Position numbers and translations under genes: made by a program. This document shows positions 55,501 to 64,000 of a stretch of 64,000 bases of DNA, one piece after another (within the stretch, counting starts at the first letter, position 1; each line of letters begins with the position of its first letter). Under the pieces are notes generated by a model, which saw nothing but the letters and a program-made list of their open reading frames with translations, was not told where the DNA came from and did no database searches. Location of the stretch: the NCBI GenBank assembly GCA_001648575.1, contig LQXN01000052.1:1-64000 (forward strand), in the 5' to 3' direction. The stretch comes from Sutcliffiella horikoshii DSM 8719. GTDB lineage: Bacteria; Bacillota; Bacilli; Bacillales; Bacillaceae_I.

Positions 55501-55624
55501 TTCCAAGCAGTTCCTCAATCTCTGAATCTAGTTGACTATGTTCAACCTTTTCTTGTGCATGAACATTCTGGTTAAAAGACAAGCCTGCAAGTAACAACGG
55601 AACAGCTAATAATCTCTTTTTCAT
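52547..55624 (-). CDS. Secreted glucosaminidase (GH73, LytD-like) with five ~96-residue repeats and two SH3 domains
   Basis: A 1025-residue wall hydrolase. After a signal peptide (1-24) and an acidic Glu/Ser-rich linker (to about 150), five units of ~96 residues (about 155-640) share RYEFILTAP, YPNDNRF and SLLNWA-type motifs. Then come two SH3b domains (NIRTAPNLNSDTIYKG; NVRETANTSSHIYGS) and a C-terminal glucosaminidase domain with the likely catalytic Glu in SHALLETGNG. The enzyme cuts N-acetylglucosaminyl bonds in peptidoglycan, probably in cell separation. The repeats are of unknown function and also occur in the next gene, suggesting wall or polymer binding. Confidence 0.85.
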   Translation of the reverse strand: MKKRLLAVPLLLAGLSFNQNVHAQEKVEHSQLDSEIEELLGTYDQLEQVSSEANEADVKDDTVNELEEESDVTEKVIEEHEVEESIDESIGESIDIDNEKTTEEQKQTVEKIVEKEETTNSINNEESVRIKESKSTSSQTNLTSLQSANSTPQTAEEWLEYAASQSSSSMRLTYYIEGLEKYPQDVRFIDGINSSARSLMTWATGQHNNGDFVTAAGRYEFILTAPHLQEVIMNEASAKLFYANQKKVIPTANQLVEYANKGASSSPRLERFIEGYYLYPRDSRFTSGINKNAQSLLQWSIDQHHAGRYDVAIGRYEFLLSSPGLAQELRQNTISKLEEANQGKRPADVIYQDALNQSASTMRLTLHIEGHSFYPNDNRFISGIASSANSLLNWAKSQHQSGEIDVAMGRYEFILTAPKLPESIRLSTELFLNYAKQGLGLPTAKQLLDIANSQSSSSPRLEKFIEGYTLYPNDSRFIDGINRNAQSLLNWAIDQHHDGRYDVAIGRYEFILTAPKLAGNIKTSAESKLTEAKQGKRPANIIYNLAQSQSASSAKLALYLEGHQFYPNDNRFLTGINESAHSLLYWAKGKHQEGDFATAIDRYTVIINTPPINNQIKETARGLLSLAQSGATPDRKSTTYTTYNLTLAEALNRQLTLNPPPQTDLYRSANAYIHSSLVNVIESGIINDDGVNIRTAPNLNSDTIYKGVNKGTPVTIEREVTGATWNGSNKWYEIKFEGKTLYVHSQLAAISRVAIVTSTSNVRETANTSSHIYGSISANTQLAIVREVTGTTVSGSNKWYEINYSTWRNAKPNDALQYLDPNKNDVFQHLVLNQSVGVSASQLNNILAGKGILQGLGQSFIDAGRTHSVNEIYLISHALLETGNGSSGLATGIEVGRNSNGQLVLVTSSNRSSLRDIKVTYNMFGIGAADSDPYRLGAIYAYEAGWFTPQQAIIGGASFVSNSYFARGQNTLYKMRWNHGYPTSTGFLPQYATDMGWAVKQVSRIKSLYDLLDNPALNFDIVKYK

Positions 55625-55840
55625 AGACTTCTTTTAAGTTACCTCCCTGAAATAATGTAATAAAGATAAAGTAGATTGTAATTAAGATTTAATATAGTAA
55701 AACCACTTTAATCTTCTACAACTAAATAATAGTTTAATAGTAAACTTATGTAAATACAATTTATTGCATTTTTCTTCAAAAATCGTCATTATTCACTTTT
55801 TTCCTACTATCACCCTATCTTTTCGTGACTAAAGTAGGAA

Positions 55841-55874
55841 AACAAAAAGAGTTGGGAAAGTCCCAACTCTTTTG
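55841..55874 (-). terminator. Terminator after the carboxypeptidase gene
   Basis: Hairpin AAAAGAGTTGGGA / TCCCAACTCTTTTT on the minus strand, ending in TTTTTGTTTT. Confidence 0.9.
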
Positions 55875-55881
55875 CTTTTAG

Positions 55882-58800
55882 CTATCTACGGCTTCTATAT
55901 GCTTCATCGGCCACTATAAGACCAACAGAACTATTCTTATTCCAGATAGAGTCCCAATTACTTACTGGGACCGGCCTATTCCCAACGTATGGAGAAATCT
56001 CAGGTGTCAATCCTGGCATCCCTAATTCCAAGGTAAACCAAGTAGGCAAGTCACCACCACTTGTAAATAAAGTTTCATCTATAATTCTATAACCTGTTTT
56101 TTGAGATACTATTCTTTCAATATGACCAGGTAGTCTAGCGTATAGAACCTCTCCAGAAGAATGGTAATCTACTAACGTTTTAAAATTTCGTGTTAGAATA
56201 AAGTTATACATTGCCCTTGTTTCAGTTTCACTTAAAGGGGATGGCCCTTTATAATGACTTGAACTAGGTCTTCCTGGATTATTTGTAACAGTTTTCCAAA
56301 GAGATGGATAATTTCTGTTCAAATCCACCCCTCTTGCGTTTGCTTTCCAGCTAGTGAAATTTTTACTGCCACCGTTAATTTGAATAGCAGTTTTGGCCAA
56401 TGAACTACTATTAAGAGCATCAGGACCCAGTTGAACTAAAGTAACCCCATCAGGATTATTCATAGGAACAAACCATATGCTAGTTCTATCCAGCACTTCT
56501 CGTACATTAAATCCCCCAAAATTATTTCCTCTCACATATGCAAAAGCGTATTCATCTAGCATTTTCATTATTACACTCGTTGTCATATGTTCACGGGCAT
56601 GGGCAGAAGCATTGAAAAGCACTTCTGTTTCTCCACTTCCTAACCTTACAGCATAAAGATCCTTGCCATCTAATGATTTTCCAATTGTTACTGTTTTAAC
56701 TAAATGGGGATACATTTCTTCCAGAGCTTTAATGTCTTTCACCATTTGTGCATAAGTATAATTTTGCACTTTAGGGTTTACGACTCTACTATTTGTTGCA
56801 AAACTTTTTCGGTTAATTGCATAAGTTAAGTGATGACGGGCTAGGTTCTTAAGTGTTTGTGGAACAGCAGGAGCATCGATTATCTTTTGGTATCTATCTC
56901 TTGCTACTTCATATTCTCCTTTTAAATGTTGTGCTTCCGCCCATTTAAATAAGTTCTTGGCACTCTCTGCAATTCCATCTTTAAAGCGATTGTCTTTTGG
57001 GTACAATACATAACCTTCAATGTACAGGTTAAATGTTGCAGATAGGGTGGACTGAGCTTTAGCCATTTCAATAATTTGATTTGCTGACGGAATTTTCTTT
57101 CCTGCTTTAGCATAAGCCAATTTTATATCTGTTTCTTGTTTTATAGTCTGTTCTAGAGTAGGGGCAGATAGTATCAGATTATATCGATCAATCGCTGTTG
57201 CATAATCACCTGATTGGTGTTGAGAAGTGGCCCAATTTAATAATGATTTAGCACTTGTGTTTATACCTTCTCTAAATCTGCTATCACTAGAATAATGTTT
57301 ATGCCCTTCCATATATAATTGTAACCTCTTAGAAGATGCGGTTTCTTTGATTGCATATTCGTAAATTACATTTGCTGGCCGTTTACCGATCTTTGCATCA
57401 TTTAACTGATTCCTTGTTTTTTGTATGAGGCCGCTTTCTAGGACAGGTGCAGTAAGAATAAATTCATAACGACCTATTGCAATTTCATACTCTGCCTCAT
57501 TATGCTTTGAAATTGCCCAATTCAATAATGAACGGGCTGTTGAATTTATCTTATCTTTAAATCTCTTATCATCTGGATATAGTCGATAACCTTCAATTAG
57601 CCTTTCCAGTCTTGGGGAAGATGAAGACTCCTTTTCAGCTAAATCAAGAATTTCGTCTGCAGATGGGATAATGATGTTATCTTTTGCGTAATTTAACTTC
57701 ATCGTCGTTTCTTGTTCAATTTCTTTTTTTAATACTGGGGATGAAAGGATAAATTCATACCTTCCAATTGCAATATCAAAGTCTCCAGCACGATGTTGTT
57801 CAAACGCCCAATTCAATAAGGATTGAGCATTCCTATTTATTCCACTTTCAAAACGATTATCATCGGGATAAAGCCAGTACCCTTCAATGAACTTTTCTAG
57901 CCTTGGTGTTGATGAAATTTCTTTACTTGCCAGATTAACCATTTCATTTGCCGTTGGTATTTTACTATCTTGTGAAGAATAATGTAGTAGGACTTCAACA
58001 AGATTCATAGTACTACTATCTAACTTTGGTGCTGACAAGATAAATTGGTATCTACCGGATGCTATCTCATAATCCCCATTGTGGTGTTGCTGTCTTGCCC
58101 ATGTGATTAAAGAACGAGCACTTGTATTTATTCCCTCCACAAAGCGATTATCATTAGGATAGAAATGGTTTCCTTCTTTGTGTAAAGTTAATCGCATTGT
58201 TGAAGTTGTTTGTTGTAAAGCCTTTTCATATATGACATTAGCTGGCCGTTTTCCGATATTAGCCTCAGCAAGCTTATTTTCAATACTTGCTCTGAGATCG
58301 TCAGGCAAAGTTGGCGTGGGTAAAAGGAATTCATATCTTCCAATTGCAACATCGTACCGACCATCATAATGTTGGTCCATTGCCCAATTAAAAAGGGATT
58401 GAGCATTTCTAGAAATTCCTAGGGTAAATCGATTGTCTTTTGAATATAAATAATACCCTTCAATATATTTTTCTAAGCGCGGAGAGGAGGATGCTTGACT
58501 TTCGGCAATATTCACCAATTGACTAGCGGAAGGAATAACCTTGTTTTGCTCTGCATAATTTAACTTGGTCTCAGTTTCATTCCTTAAAAGTTTTTGCAAG
58601 CCCGTTGCTGATAATATAAATTCATAGCGACCAATCGCCACATCATAACTTTTACTTTGATGCTGTTCAGTTGCCCATTTTAATAAAGATACAGCACTTG
58701 TATTTATTCCCGTTATAAACCGTTCATCCTCAGGGAATAGATTATACCCTTCCAAATAATAAGTTAATCTTAAAGTTGAGGTGTCCTGTGATTGTGCGTA

Positions 58801-59184
58801 CTCTAACCACTCATCAGCAGATTTAGGGTTTTTATCCTCTGTTAGCTTTTCATTTTTTTGCATGTTCTGAGTATGTACGGTTTCTTTCTCTTTTTCCATT
58901 TCTATTGATTCTAATTCTGCCTTTGTTTTATCTTGATTTAATTCTGTCTCTATCTCATGTTCAGGTTTTATTTCTTCTTGATTTGATTCAGTTTCTATTT
59001 TTGGTTCAGGATTTGTTTCTATGTGAGGATCTTCTTCGACTTTATCTTCTATGTAGTCTTCTTCTGTAGGAACTTCTATTGCTTCATCTTCCTTATTTTG
59101 GGAATTATTACTTGCGTTTGCATAAGCTGCGCTTGGACTAAGAACCATAATTAATGCCATTAGTGAGATGATTAATTTTTTCAT
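55882..59184 (-). CDS. Secreted M14 zinc carboxypeptidase with seven ~96-residue repeats
   Basis: A 1100-residue exported protein. It has a signal peptide (about 1-24), an acidic linker rich in Glu/Lys/Thr (to about 125), seven units of ~96 residues (about 128-790) of the same type as in the neighbouring glucosaminidase, and a C-terminal M14 domain. The zinc ligands are in ASAHAREHM and VDYHSSGEV, the substrate-binding Arg in GVDLNRNYPSLW, and the catalytic Glu in GLTPEISPY; all are present. Such domains often trim peptidoglycan peptides or proteins. The start at 59184 follows GGGGAAATC; the frame open upstream is ignored. It is 89 bases from the glycosyltransferase fusion gene. Confidence 0.83.
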   Translation of the reverse strand: MKKLIISLMALIMVLSPSAAYANASNNSQNKEDEAIEVPTEEDYIEDKVEEDPHIETNPEPKIETESNQEEIKPEHEIETELNQDKTKAELESIEMEKEKETVHTQNMQKNEKLTEDKNPKSADEWLEYAQSQDTSTLRLTYYLEGYNLFPEDERFITGINTSAVSLLKWATEQHQSKSYDVAIGRYEFILSATGLQKLLRNETETKLNYAEQNKVIPSASQLVNIAESQASSSPRLEKYIEGYYLYSKDNRFTLGISRNAQSLFNWAMDQHYDGRYDVAIGRYEFLLPTPTLPDDLRASIENKLAEANIGKRPANVIYEKALQQTTSTMRLTLHKEGNHFYPNDNRFVEGINTSARSLITWARQQHHNGDYEIASGRYQFILSAPKLDSSTMNLVEVLLHYSSQDSKIPTANEMVNLASKEISSTPRLEKFIEGYWLYPDDNRFESGINRNAQSLLNWAFEQHRAGDFDIAIGRYEFILSSPVLKKEIEQETTMKLNYAKDNIIIPSADEILDLAEKESSSSPRLERLIEGYRLYPDDKRFKDKINSTARSLLNWAISKHNEAEYEIAIGRYEFILTAPVLESGLIQKTRNQLNDAKIGKRPANVIYEYAIKETASSKRLQLYMEGHKHYSSDSRFREGINTSAKSLLNWATSQHQSGDYATAIDRYNLILSAPTLEQTIKQETDIKLAYAKAGKKIPSANQIIEMAKAQSTLSATFNLYIEGYVLYPKDNRFKDGIAESAKNLFKWAEAQHLKGEYEVARDRYQKIIDAPAVPQTLKNLARHHLTYAINRKSFATNSRVVNPKVQNYTYAQMVKDIKALEEMYPHLVKTVTIGKSLDGKDLYAVRLGSGETEVLFNASAHAREHMTTSVIMKMLDEYAFAYVRGNNFGGFNVREVLDRTSIWFVPMNNPDGVTLVQLGPDALNSSSLAKTAIQINGGSKNFTSWKANARGVDLNRNYPSLWKTVTNNPGRPSSSHYKGPSPLSETETRAMYNFILTRNFKTLVDYHSSGEVLYARLPGHIERIVSQKTGYRIIDETLFTSGGDLPTWFTLELGMPGLTPEISPYVGNRPVPVSNWDSIWNKNSSVGLIVADEAYRSRR

Positions 59185-59273
59185 GATTTCCCCATTCTTT
59201 TTAATATTCAGATTTAAAAAAGCATTACGATAGATAGGAGGGTGAAATGTCACCCCCCCTTATAATTTAAGCC

Positions 59274-62200
59274 TTAAGAGACTACTAACTCTTTTACTCT
59301 ATCATTTTCCATGATATTATTTTGCGAGTTTCTCAATATACGAGAAGCATGCATAGAATAGCCAAAATATTGTTCTATATAATTATGAGCTATATTTACT
59401 TGTGTTTGGTAGTAAGTTGGATTATCCATTAATTCTTTTACTTTCTTCTTCACTTCATGAGGTTCAGCATAGATGGCCGCTTCACCAAAGAGTGACTTGT
59501 AAGAGTATGGAATAATCACAGGTACACCAACTGCCATCGCTTCAATAATCACTCTTCCGAATGATTCCACCCAGTCTGGATGAGTAAAATAAACGAATAC
59601 ATCAATGTCAGCTAGAAATTCTTTTGGTTGACATTGCCCGAACTCTATTACATTCCAGTTTTTAGGCAGATAACCTAATACATTAGTCGGCGCTTCTGCT
59701 CCTCCAAGGATGCAAATTTCAAAGTTATCTTCTTCGGGGTAAATATTTAATAAGTCATTTGAAGACGACGGCCATTTGACAGCTTGCCCCCTTGAATGCC
59801 TTCCAATCTTTATGACAGACCGGTTTGGTTCATAGTTCTTTCTTTTCCACCATTGGACATCAATAATATTAGACCAATTTTCTTCGGATAGATTTATATG
59901 TGTTAAATCTCCACTATGGTATTCATGCAATGCTTCTCTTACTAGAGGGCCAATAGGATACCAAGTTGCTTTCTTTCCAAAATATTCTTGAAGATGATTT
60001 TCACTTCTCGATAATTGATATCGAAGTTTTGCATTTTCCCCGTAATCGCTCATTGGAGGTTGGTTTATTACAACAATAACTTCTTGAGCTTTAATATTGG
60101 GAACATAACGTTGTTTTTCTTGTAATATCGGAGGGTATCTCAATATTAATAAATCACAAGATACTTGTTCTCCATATACAATCATTTGTACTTTATCTCC
60201 GTCCATCTCATTACGGATTTTAGAGTTTATTTTTTTCTTAGGTGTATAATCATACCTTGCCATTTGAACAAGACCTGTTCTAAGGCCAAGGTTCTTATGT
60301 GCTTTGATTTCTTCTAAATTAGACATATTTGAGCCGCCATCCAATCTGAAGTCTGACACTATAATCACATCAAAATGACGCCTTCCATCAACCTTTTCTT
60401 CTTTCTTTGGCCACATAGGTTCAGGAATCGGGAAAGGTCTTTTTGTCTGTGGGAACTCATAGTATAAATCTTCAGCAATTGAATGATAGTATGTTTGAGC
60501 TTCAAAATACTCTTTTCTTGCACCCATAAAATAACCCGGAAAGCCAAATGCAGAGTTACCTGTTAACGATCCGTCTGACTGTCTTTGGAAGGAAAGAGGA
60601 CCCGTTGAGATTTCCACTATACAATCAGCACCGAATACTTTTTTCATGCGTTTAATATATTCTGAATCAGCCCCAAATCTGACACAGTCCCAAAAGCCTA
60701 TTGCCTCTGTTACCGGCTTTCTTCGGAACATGAATGAAGACATGTTGCTGAAAATGTATTCTCCAGGTTTTCCTCTTCTGAAGAATTTAAGATCATTAGT
60801 TGTTCTTGCCTGTTGGGAAGTACAACCCATCAGATGTGGATTATCCAACAGAAAGGATACTTGAGTAGCAACTTTTTCCGGGTGTGACCAATCATCTGCA
60901 TCATTTATGGTTACAAAATCTCCACTTGCAACTTTCAAGGCATGATTCCTGGCTACGTATGCTCCACCGTTCTTCTCTGGTTGAATTAATTTCACCCGTG
61001 TATCCGCGGCAACAAACTCTTTAATTATTTGCACAGTATTATCTGTACTACAATCGTCTACTATAATTACCTCAAGATTTCCCCAGGTCTGTGCAAGTAT
61101 GGAACGCATAGAGGTTTGAATAACATCTTCTGCATTGTAGACTGGTATAATTACAGACACTTTAAATGGGTGTTGTTTCATTGTCAGGCTTTGTTTTACA
61201 TTTAATTGATCATAATAATTTTTAGATGCAGTCAGATTTGTATCAATTTTTATTGCTGAAATACCTACTGTTTCCAAAGATCGATTAATCCATGCCATCC
61301 GTTTATCCAGATTGGTTTCTAGATTAGCACAAGCTAAATATAAGTCTGGATGTACACCTGATTGGAGGGCAGTTTCAATTACTTGTTTAGCTTCTTCAAT
61401 GCTTCCTAGAATTTCAAGGTTTTCTGCTCTTAATATGGCAATCTTCCTTAAGCGGTCTAAGTCCTTTTCTCCGTCCTCCACAATCAGTAAATATTCGAGA
61501 GACTTGTACGCATCTTGGGGAGTATTCTGATTAGCGTGCCAAACGGATAATTCCCAAGCCGCCTCTCTTTTCATAGCTATATTACTTGTATTTAAAAGTA
61601 AGCGATTGATGTCTTCATAGGCCTTTTCAACAAACCCAAGATTACATAGCTTATATTTTAATTGGGCAAGTTTCTTGATGTTTTTTCTATCTTCCTTTGT
61701 CTTGGCATTATCAGAAGGATTGCTTGTTTTAACCTCTAGAGATTTTTCATCTTTCCTTCTGTTACTCATTGTTGCTTTCACAAGTCTACTTGCTCTTCTA
61801 AATGGCCCCATTAATCTCCAAGATCTGCTTCTCTTTATTTTCTTCATTTCCTTTTTACATAAACTTAGCTCTTTACTAAGCTTCTTCTCATTATAATTCA
61901 GTTGTTTTATTTCAGTGTTTTTCTTCTCAAGGATTCCAGTTATTTTTTGGAGTTCTTTTTCTAATTCCTTGTTCTTTTTGTCTTGCTTTATCATTATTTC
62001 CTTTTGTTCTTGTAGAACATAATCTGTCCCCCGATGGAACAGAGACATATTCGCCATTACTTGATTATTCTCCCATAATTCAGTGTTTAGTTTAGAGTTT
62101 TCTATTTCCAAAGCCTTTAATCTATCAACACTCTTTTCACCCGAATCTTCCATTTTATCTACCGCTGGCGTTGGCATATCAAGTTTCATTTTTAATGTTT

Positions 62201-63353
62201 CATTTTCTTGTTTCAGGGAATAGTACCTTTGACTTAAACTTGAAAGCTGTGCAAGCGCAATACTTCTTTCATTCAGCTCATTGCTATTAGTGGTTTTAAC
62301 AAACCAATCATGTGCATTTTGAAAATTTCTTCCCTCTTGGGCTGAAAAAGCTTCTAATGACACATCAGTTTTCTCACTTACTGAATACAACTCAGCTAAT
62401 GCTAATAAAGTAAAGGCCACATAATCATAAGGTTTGGACCTCTCCAATTCTTTTTCCATTTTTCCAGTCATATCAATTTGCTCTTCAAGTCTAGGTATTA
62501 CGCATTCACGTAAAATTGTATTTGCTATATCTTGTCTATCGCAGAAGCGGGCAAATACAATTTTCTGCAAATCTGTCCAAAAGCCGATGTTATTTTTAGA
62601 CTTCTGAGCATTCTTAGCTTGTTTACTAGTCATAAACCAATCCAGCAAGTCAGAATACCATTTTTTACAGATTGAAACTTCTTCACTAGTCAAAAAATTT
62701 AAATGTTCAAGTATTTTTATCGCTTCACACACATAAATTAGTCTTCGTGACTCCACTAAACCCGCATAACGTTGTTTGTCTGCTCCCTTAATTATTTGAG
62801 CGTATTCAAAGTTGGGATTTTGTCTAGTGACAGGGTCCATAATCCAAACCCTCAACAAATTCCTTGCTTTAATGGCATAGGTACGCTCTCCCGTTAAATA
62901 GGCTGTTATTGCCAATAGAAAAGTAGAATCAGAAAAAGTATCCAATCTATTAAGGTCACTATTTTCTGAATAACATTCTGGGTTCACATCGCCATCTTTC
63001 CTAATATAGGGGAAACCATCGCTAGAATCGGGATTGGGCCACCAGTACTTTGCAAAAGATACATAATCGTTTTTAGATATACCTTCAGGAACTTCAAGTT
63101 TTTCTATGACGCTTAGGTCATTTAGATGCAGCAAGAGATTTGCCTGTTTCCGCAATCCTTCAATGGCGCCCATAAGAGGATTATTTCTACGACGAACAAT
63201 TTCTTGTATACCAGCTATGTGATCCCCTTTTATCAACAAAGTATCCGGTATGTTCTCTGGATGTACTTCTGGTAAGTTAACAGGAAGCCAACTCTTTCCG
63301 TATGGTTCACCCAGACATAAATCAAGCAATAATGCATTTTCTACCTTTAACAT
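59274..63353 (-). CDS. Fusion protein: alginate-lyase-like domain, coiled coil, GT2 and GT-B glycosyltransferase domains
   Basis: A 1359-residue cytosolic protein with no signal peptide. Residues 30-330 look like the alginate lyase family (PF05426) with DYVSFAKYWWPNPDSSDGFP and IRKDGDVNPE. The usual NNHG catalytic motif reads NNIG (254-257), so the His is replaced. Residues 365-515 are coiled coil, ending in SRSWRLMGPFRRASRLVK. Residues 560-720 are TPR-like helices. A GT2 domain (728-960) has SVIIPVYNAED and the metal motif NDADD. A GT-B domain (993-1350) has GRHSRGQAVKWPS and IIEAMAVGVPVIIP. I infer assembly or modification of a surface glycan. AGGGGGAGCAATT precedes the ATG. Confidence 0.82.
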   Translation of the reverse strand: MLKVENALLLDLCLGEPYGKSWLPVNLPEVHPENIPDTLLIKGDHIAGIQEIVRRRNNPLMGAIEGLRKQANLLLHLNDLSVIEKLEVPEGISKNDYVSFAKYWWPNPDSSDGFPYIRKDGDVNPECYSENSDLNRLDTFSDSTFLLAITAYLTGERTYAIKARNLLRVWIMDPVTRQNPNFEYAQIIKGADKQRYAGLVESRRLIYVCEAIKILEHLNFLTSEEVSICKKWYSDLLDWFMTSKQAKNAQKSKNNIGFWTDLQKIVFARFCDRQDIANTILRECVIPRLEEQIDMTGKMEKELERSKPYDYVAFTLLALAELYSVSEKTDVSLEAFSAQEGRNFQNAHDWFVKTTNSNELNERSIALAQLSSLSQRYYSLKQENETLKMKLDMPTPAVDKMEDSGEKSVDRLKALEIENSKLNTELWENNQVMANMSLFHRGTDYVLQEQKEIMIKQDKKNKELEKELQKITGILEKKNTEIKQLNYNEKKLSKELSLCKKEMKKIKRSRSWRLMGPFRRASRLVKATMSNRRKDEKSLEVKTSNPSDNAKTKEDRKNIKKLAQLKYKLCNLGFVEKAYEDINRLLLNTSNIAMKREAAWELSVWHANQNTPQDAYKSLEYLLIVEDGEKDLDRLRKIAILRAENLEILGSIEEAKQVIETALQSGVHPDLYLACANLETNLDKRMAWINRSLETVGISAIKIDTNLTASKNYYDQLNVKQSLTMKQHPFKVSVIIPVYNAEDVIQTSMRSILAQTWGNLEVIIVDDCSTDNTVQIIKEFVAADTRVKLIQPEKNGGAYVARNHALKVASGDFVTINDADDWSHPEKVATQVSFLLDNPHLMGCTSQQARTTNDLKFFRRGKPGEYIFSNMSSFMFRRKPVTEAIGFWDCVRFGADSEYIKRMKKVFGADCIVEISTGPLSFQRQSDGSLTGNSAFGFPGYFMGARKEYFEAQTYYHSIAEDLYYEFPQTKRPFPIPEPMWPKKEEKVDGRRHFDVIIVSDFRLDGGSNMSNLEEIKAHKNLGLRTGLVQMARYDYTPKKKINSKIRNEMDGDKVQMIVYGEQVSCDLLILRYPPILQEKQRYVPNIKAQEVIVVINQPPMSDYGENAKLRYQLSRSENHLQEYFGKKATWYPIGPLVREALHEYHSGDLTHINLSEENWSNIIDVQWWKRKNYEPNRSVIKIGRHSRGQAVKWPSSSNDLLNIYPEEDNFEICILGGAEAPTNVLGYLPKNWNVIEFGQCQPKEFLADIDVFVYFTHPDWVESFGRVIIEAMAVGVPVIIPYSYKSLFGEAAIYAEPHEVKKKVKELMDNPTYYQTQVNIAHNYIEQYFGYSMHASRILRNSQNNIMENDRVKELVVS

Positions 63354-63384
63354 AATTGCTCCCCCTTTAGTAGAATTTAAAGAT

Positions 63385-63999
63385 TTAATCCTTCTGGCCC
63401 GCTTTTACGAGGTGCTCTATATTTCTCATTTGGCTAATTCTTTTAGCATGCATTGAATAACCAAATTTTCTCTCTACATAACTTAATGCTTTCTCAACTT
63501 GATAATCATAAAGCGAATTGTCTTCCATAAGTTCCTTAATTCTATCTTGTACTTCGCCTGGTTCAGAATAGATTGCAGCTTCCTCAAAAAGCTCTTTATA
63601 ACTAGGGGGGATAATAACAGGAACCCCCGCTGCCATCGCCTCTATAATTACCCTGCCAAACGATTCGACCCAGTCATGGTGAGTAAAATAAACAAAGACA
63701 TCAAGAGTAGCTAGAAATTCTTTAGGGTGAACGCTCCCAAACTCATGTACAATCCAGTTAGCTGGCAATGAACCTAAAACCTTCTTTGGTACTTCTCCAC
63801 CGCCAAGAATATGAACCTCAAATTCAGACGATTCAGGATATACTTGTAAAAGTTGTTTAGGGTCAGATGGCCATTTCATCTCATGCCCTCTGGAATGACG
63901 GCCGATTTTTATAGGACCTTCACTTCTCACTCTACTTTTTCTCGTCCATTCATTTAAATGGATTATATTAAACCAATTCTCCTCCGAAAGGCTTATTTG
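63385..63999 (-). CDS. Glycosyltransferase GT-B domain protein, C-terminal part
   Basis: The C-terminal 204 residues of a second glycosyltransferase whose start lies beyond the window's right edge. It reads QISLSEENWFNIIHLNEWTR, then GRHSRGHEMKWPSDPKQLLQ, and IIEAMAAGVPVIIPPSYKELF, so it is closely similar to residues 1150-1350 of the neighbouring fusion protein, with the same EX7E-type nucleotide-sugar site. The stop at 63385 is 31 bases upstream of the fusion gene's start. It may be a paralogue with the same domain order, which cannot be seen here. Confidence 0.8.
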   Translation of the reverse strand, partial: QISLSEENWFNIIHLNEWTRKSRVRSEGPIKIGRHSRGHEMKWPSDPKQLLQVYPESSEFEVHILGGGEVPKKVLGSLPANWIVHEFGSVHPKEFLATLDVFVYFTHHDWVESFGRVIIEAMAAGVPVIIPPSYKELFEEAAIYSEPGEVQDRIKELMEDNSLYDYQVEKALSYVERKFGYSMHAKRISQMRNIEHLVKAGQKD

Positions 64000-64000
64000 A

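Noticed and set aside
1-64000. tRNA or rRNA genes
   Set aside because: No cloverleaf or rRNA-like sequence was noticed by eye on either strand.

Overview
This window comes from the chromosome of a motile, naturally transformable member of the Bacillaceae (low-to-moderate GC, Gram-positive). The gene order from minJ to the tagU-type LCP gene matches the Bacillus subtilis series minJ-ctpB-ftsEX-cccB-yvjA-prfB-secA-hpf-fliTSD-flaG-hag-csrA-fliW-yviE-flgL-flgK-flgN-flgM-yvyF-comFC/FA-degV-degUS-yvyE-tagU. Local changes include motAB next to ctpB, no swrA between minJ and ctpB, no comFB, and two tandem Vpr-like proteases between ftsE and cccB.

Layout. 1-482: 5' end of an IS256-type element. 0.5-9.9 kb: a 6-phosphogluconate dehydrogenase with a divergent RpiR-type regulator, two membrane transporters, a small secreted protein, a cupin, MinJ and CtpB. 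10.1-15.2 kb: MotAB, then FtsEX with a coiled-coil M23 hydrolase. 15.6-20.7 kb: two Vpr-like subtilases. 21.1-28.8 kb: CccB, a YitT-family protein, RF2 with its +1 frameshift, SecA, a frameshifted membrane gene, and Hpf behind a sigma-B promoter. 29.2-40.6 kb: late flagellar genes. 40.7-48.6 kb: yvyF, comFC, comFA, degV, degU, degS, yvyE and an LCP enzyme. 48.6-64 kb: an envelope polysaccharide region with a polyprenyl-phosphate sugar transferase, UDP-glucose dehydrogenase, GalU, two large surface hydrolases built on a shared ~96-residue repeat, and a 1359-residue alginate-lyase-like/glycosyltransferase fusion.

The main discoveries are these. (1) The flagellin gene hag is cut into three exons by two phase-0 group I introns of 277 and 360 nt, with no ORF inside either. 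A free-standing LAGLIDADG endonuclease gene sits just downstream on the opposite strand. (2) A small MITE-like element with conserved ends sits beside terminator hairpins. At two loci the hairpin of the host terminator is present on both sides, and only the outer copy keeps its T-tract, which suggests insertion targeted to terminators. The elements carry a GC-rich foldback related to other intergenic copies, two of which lie inside the flagellar operon. (3) The ~96-residue repeat is shared by a GH73 glucosaminidase and an M14 carboxypeptidase. (4) The lyase-like domain of the fusion protein has Ile where the family's NNH motif has its catalytic His.

How the genes work together. FtsEX probably activates the M23 hydrolase during wall growth. 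A sigma-D promoter before flgM drives the flagellar operon. FliW and CsrA control hag translation through a visible CsrA hairpin in the hag leader. DegSU coordinates motility, competence and exoprotease production. The last 15 kb makes and remodels cell-surface polymers.
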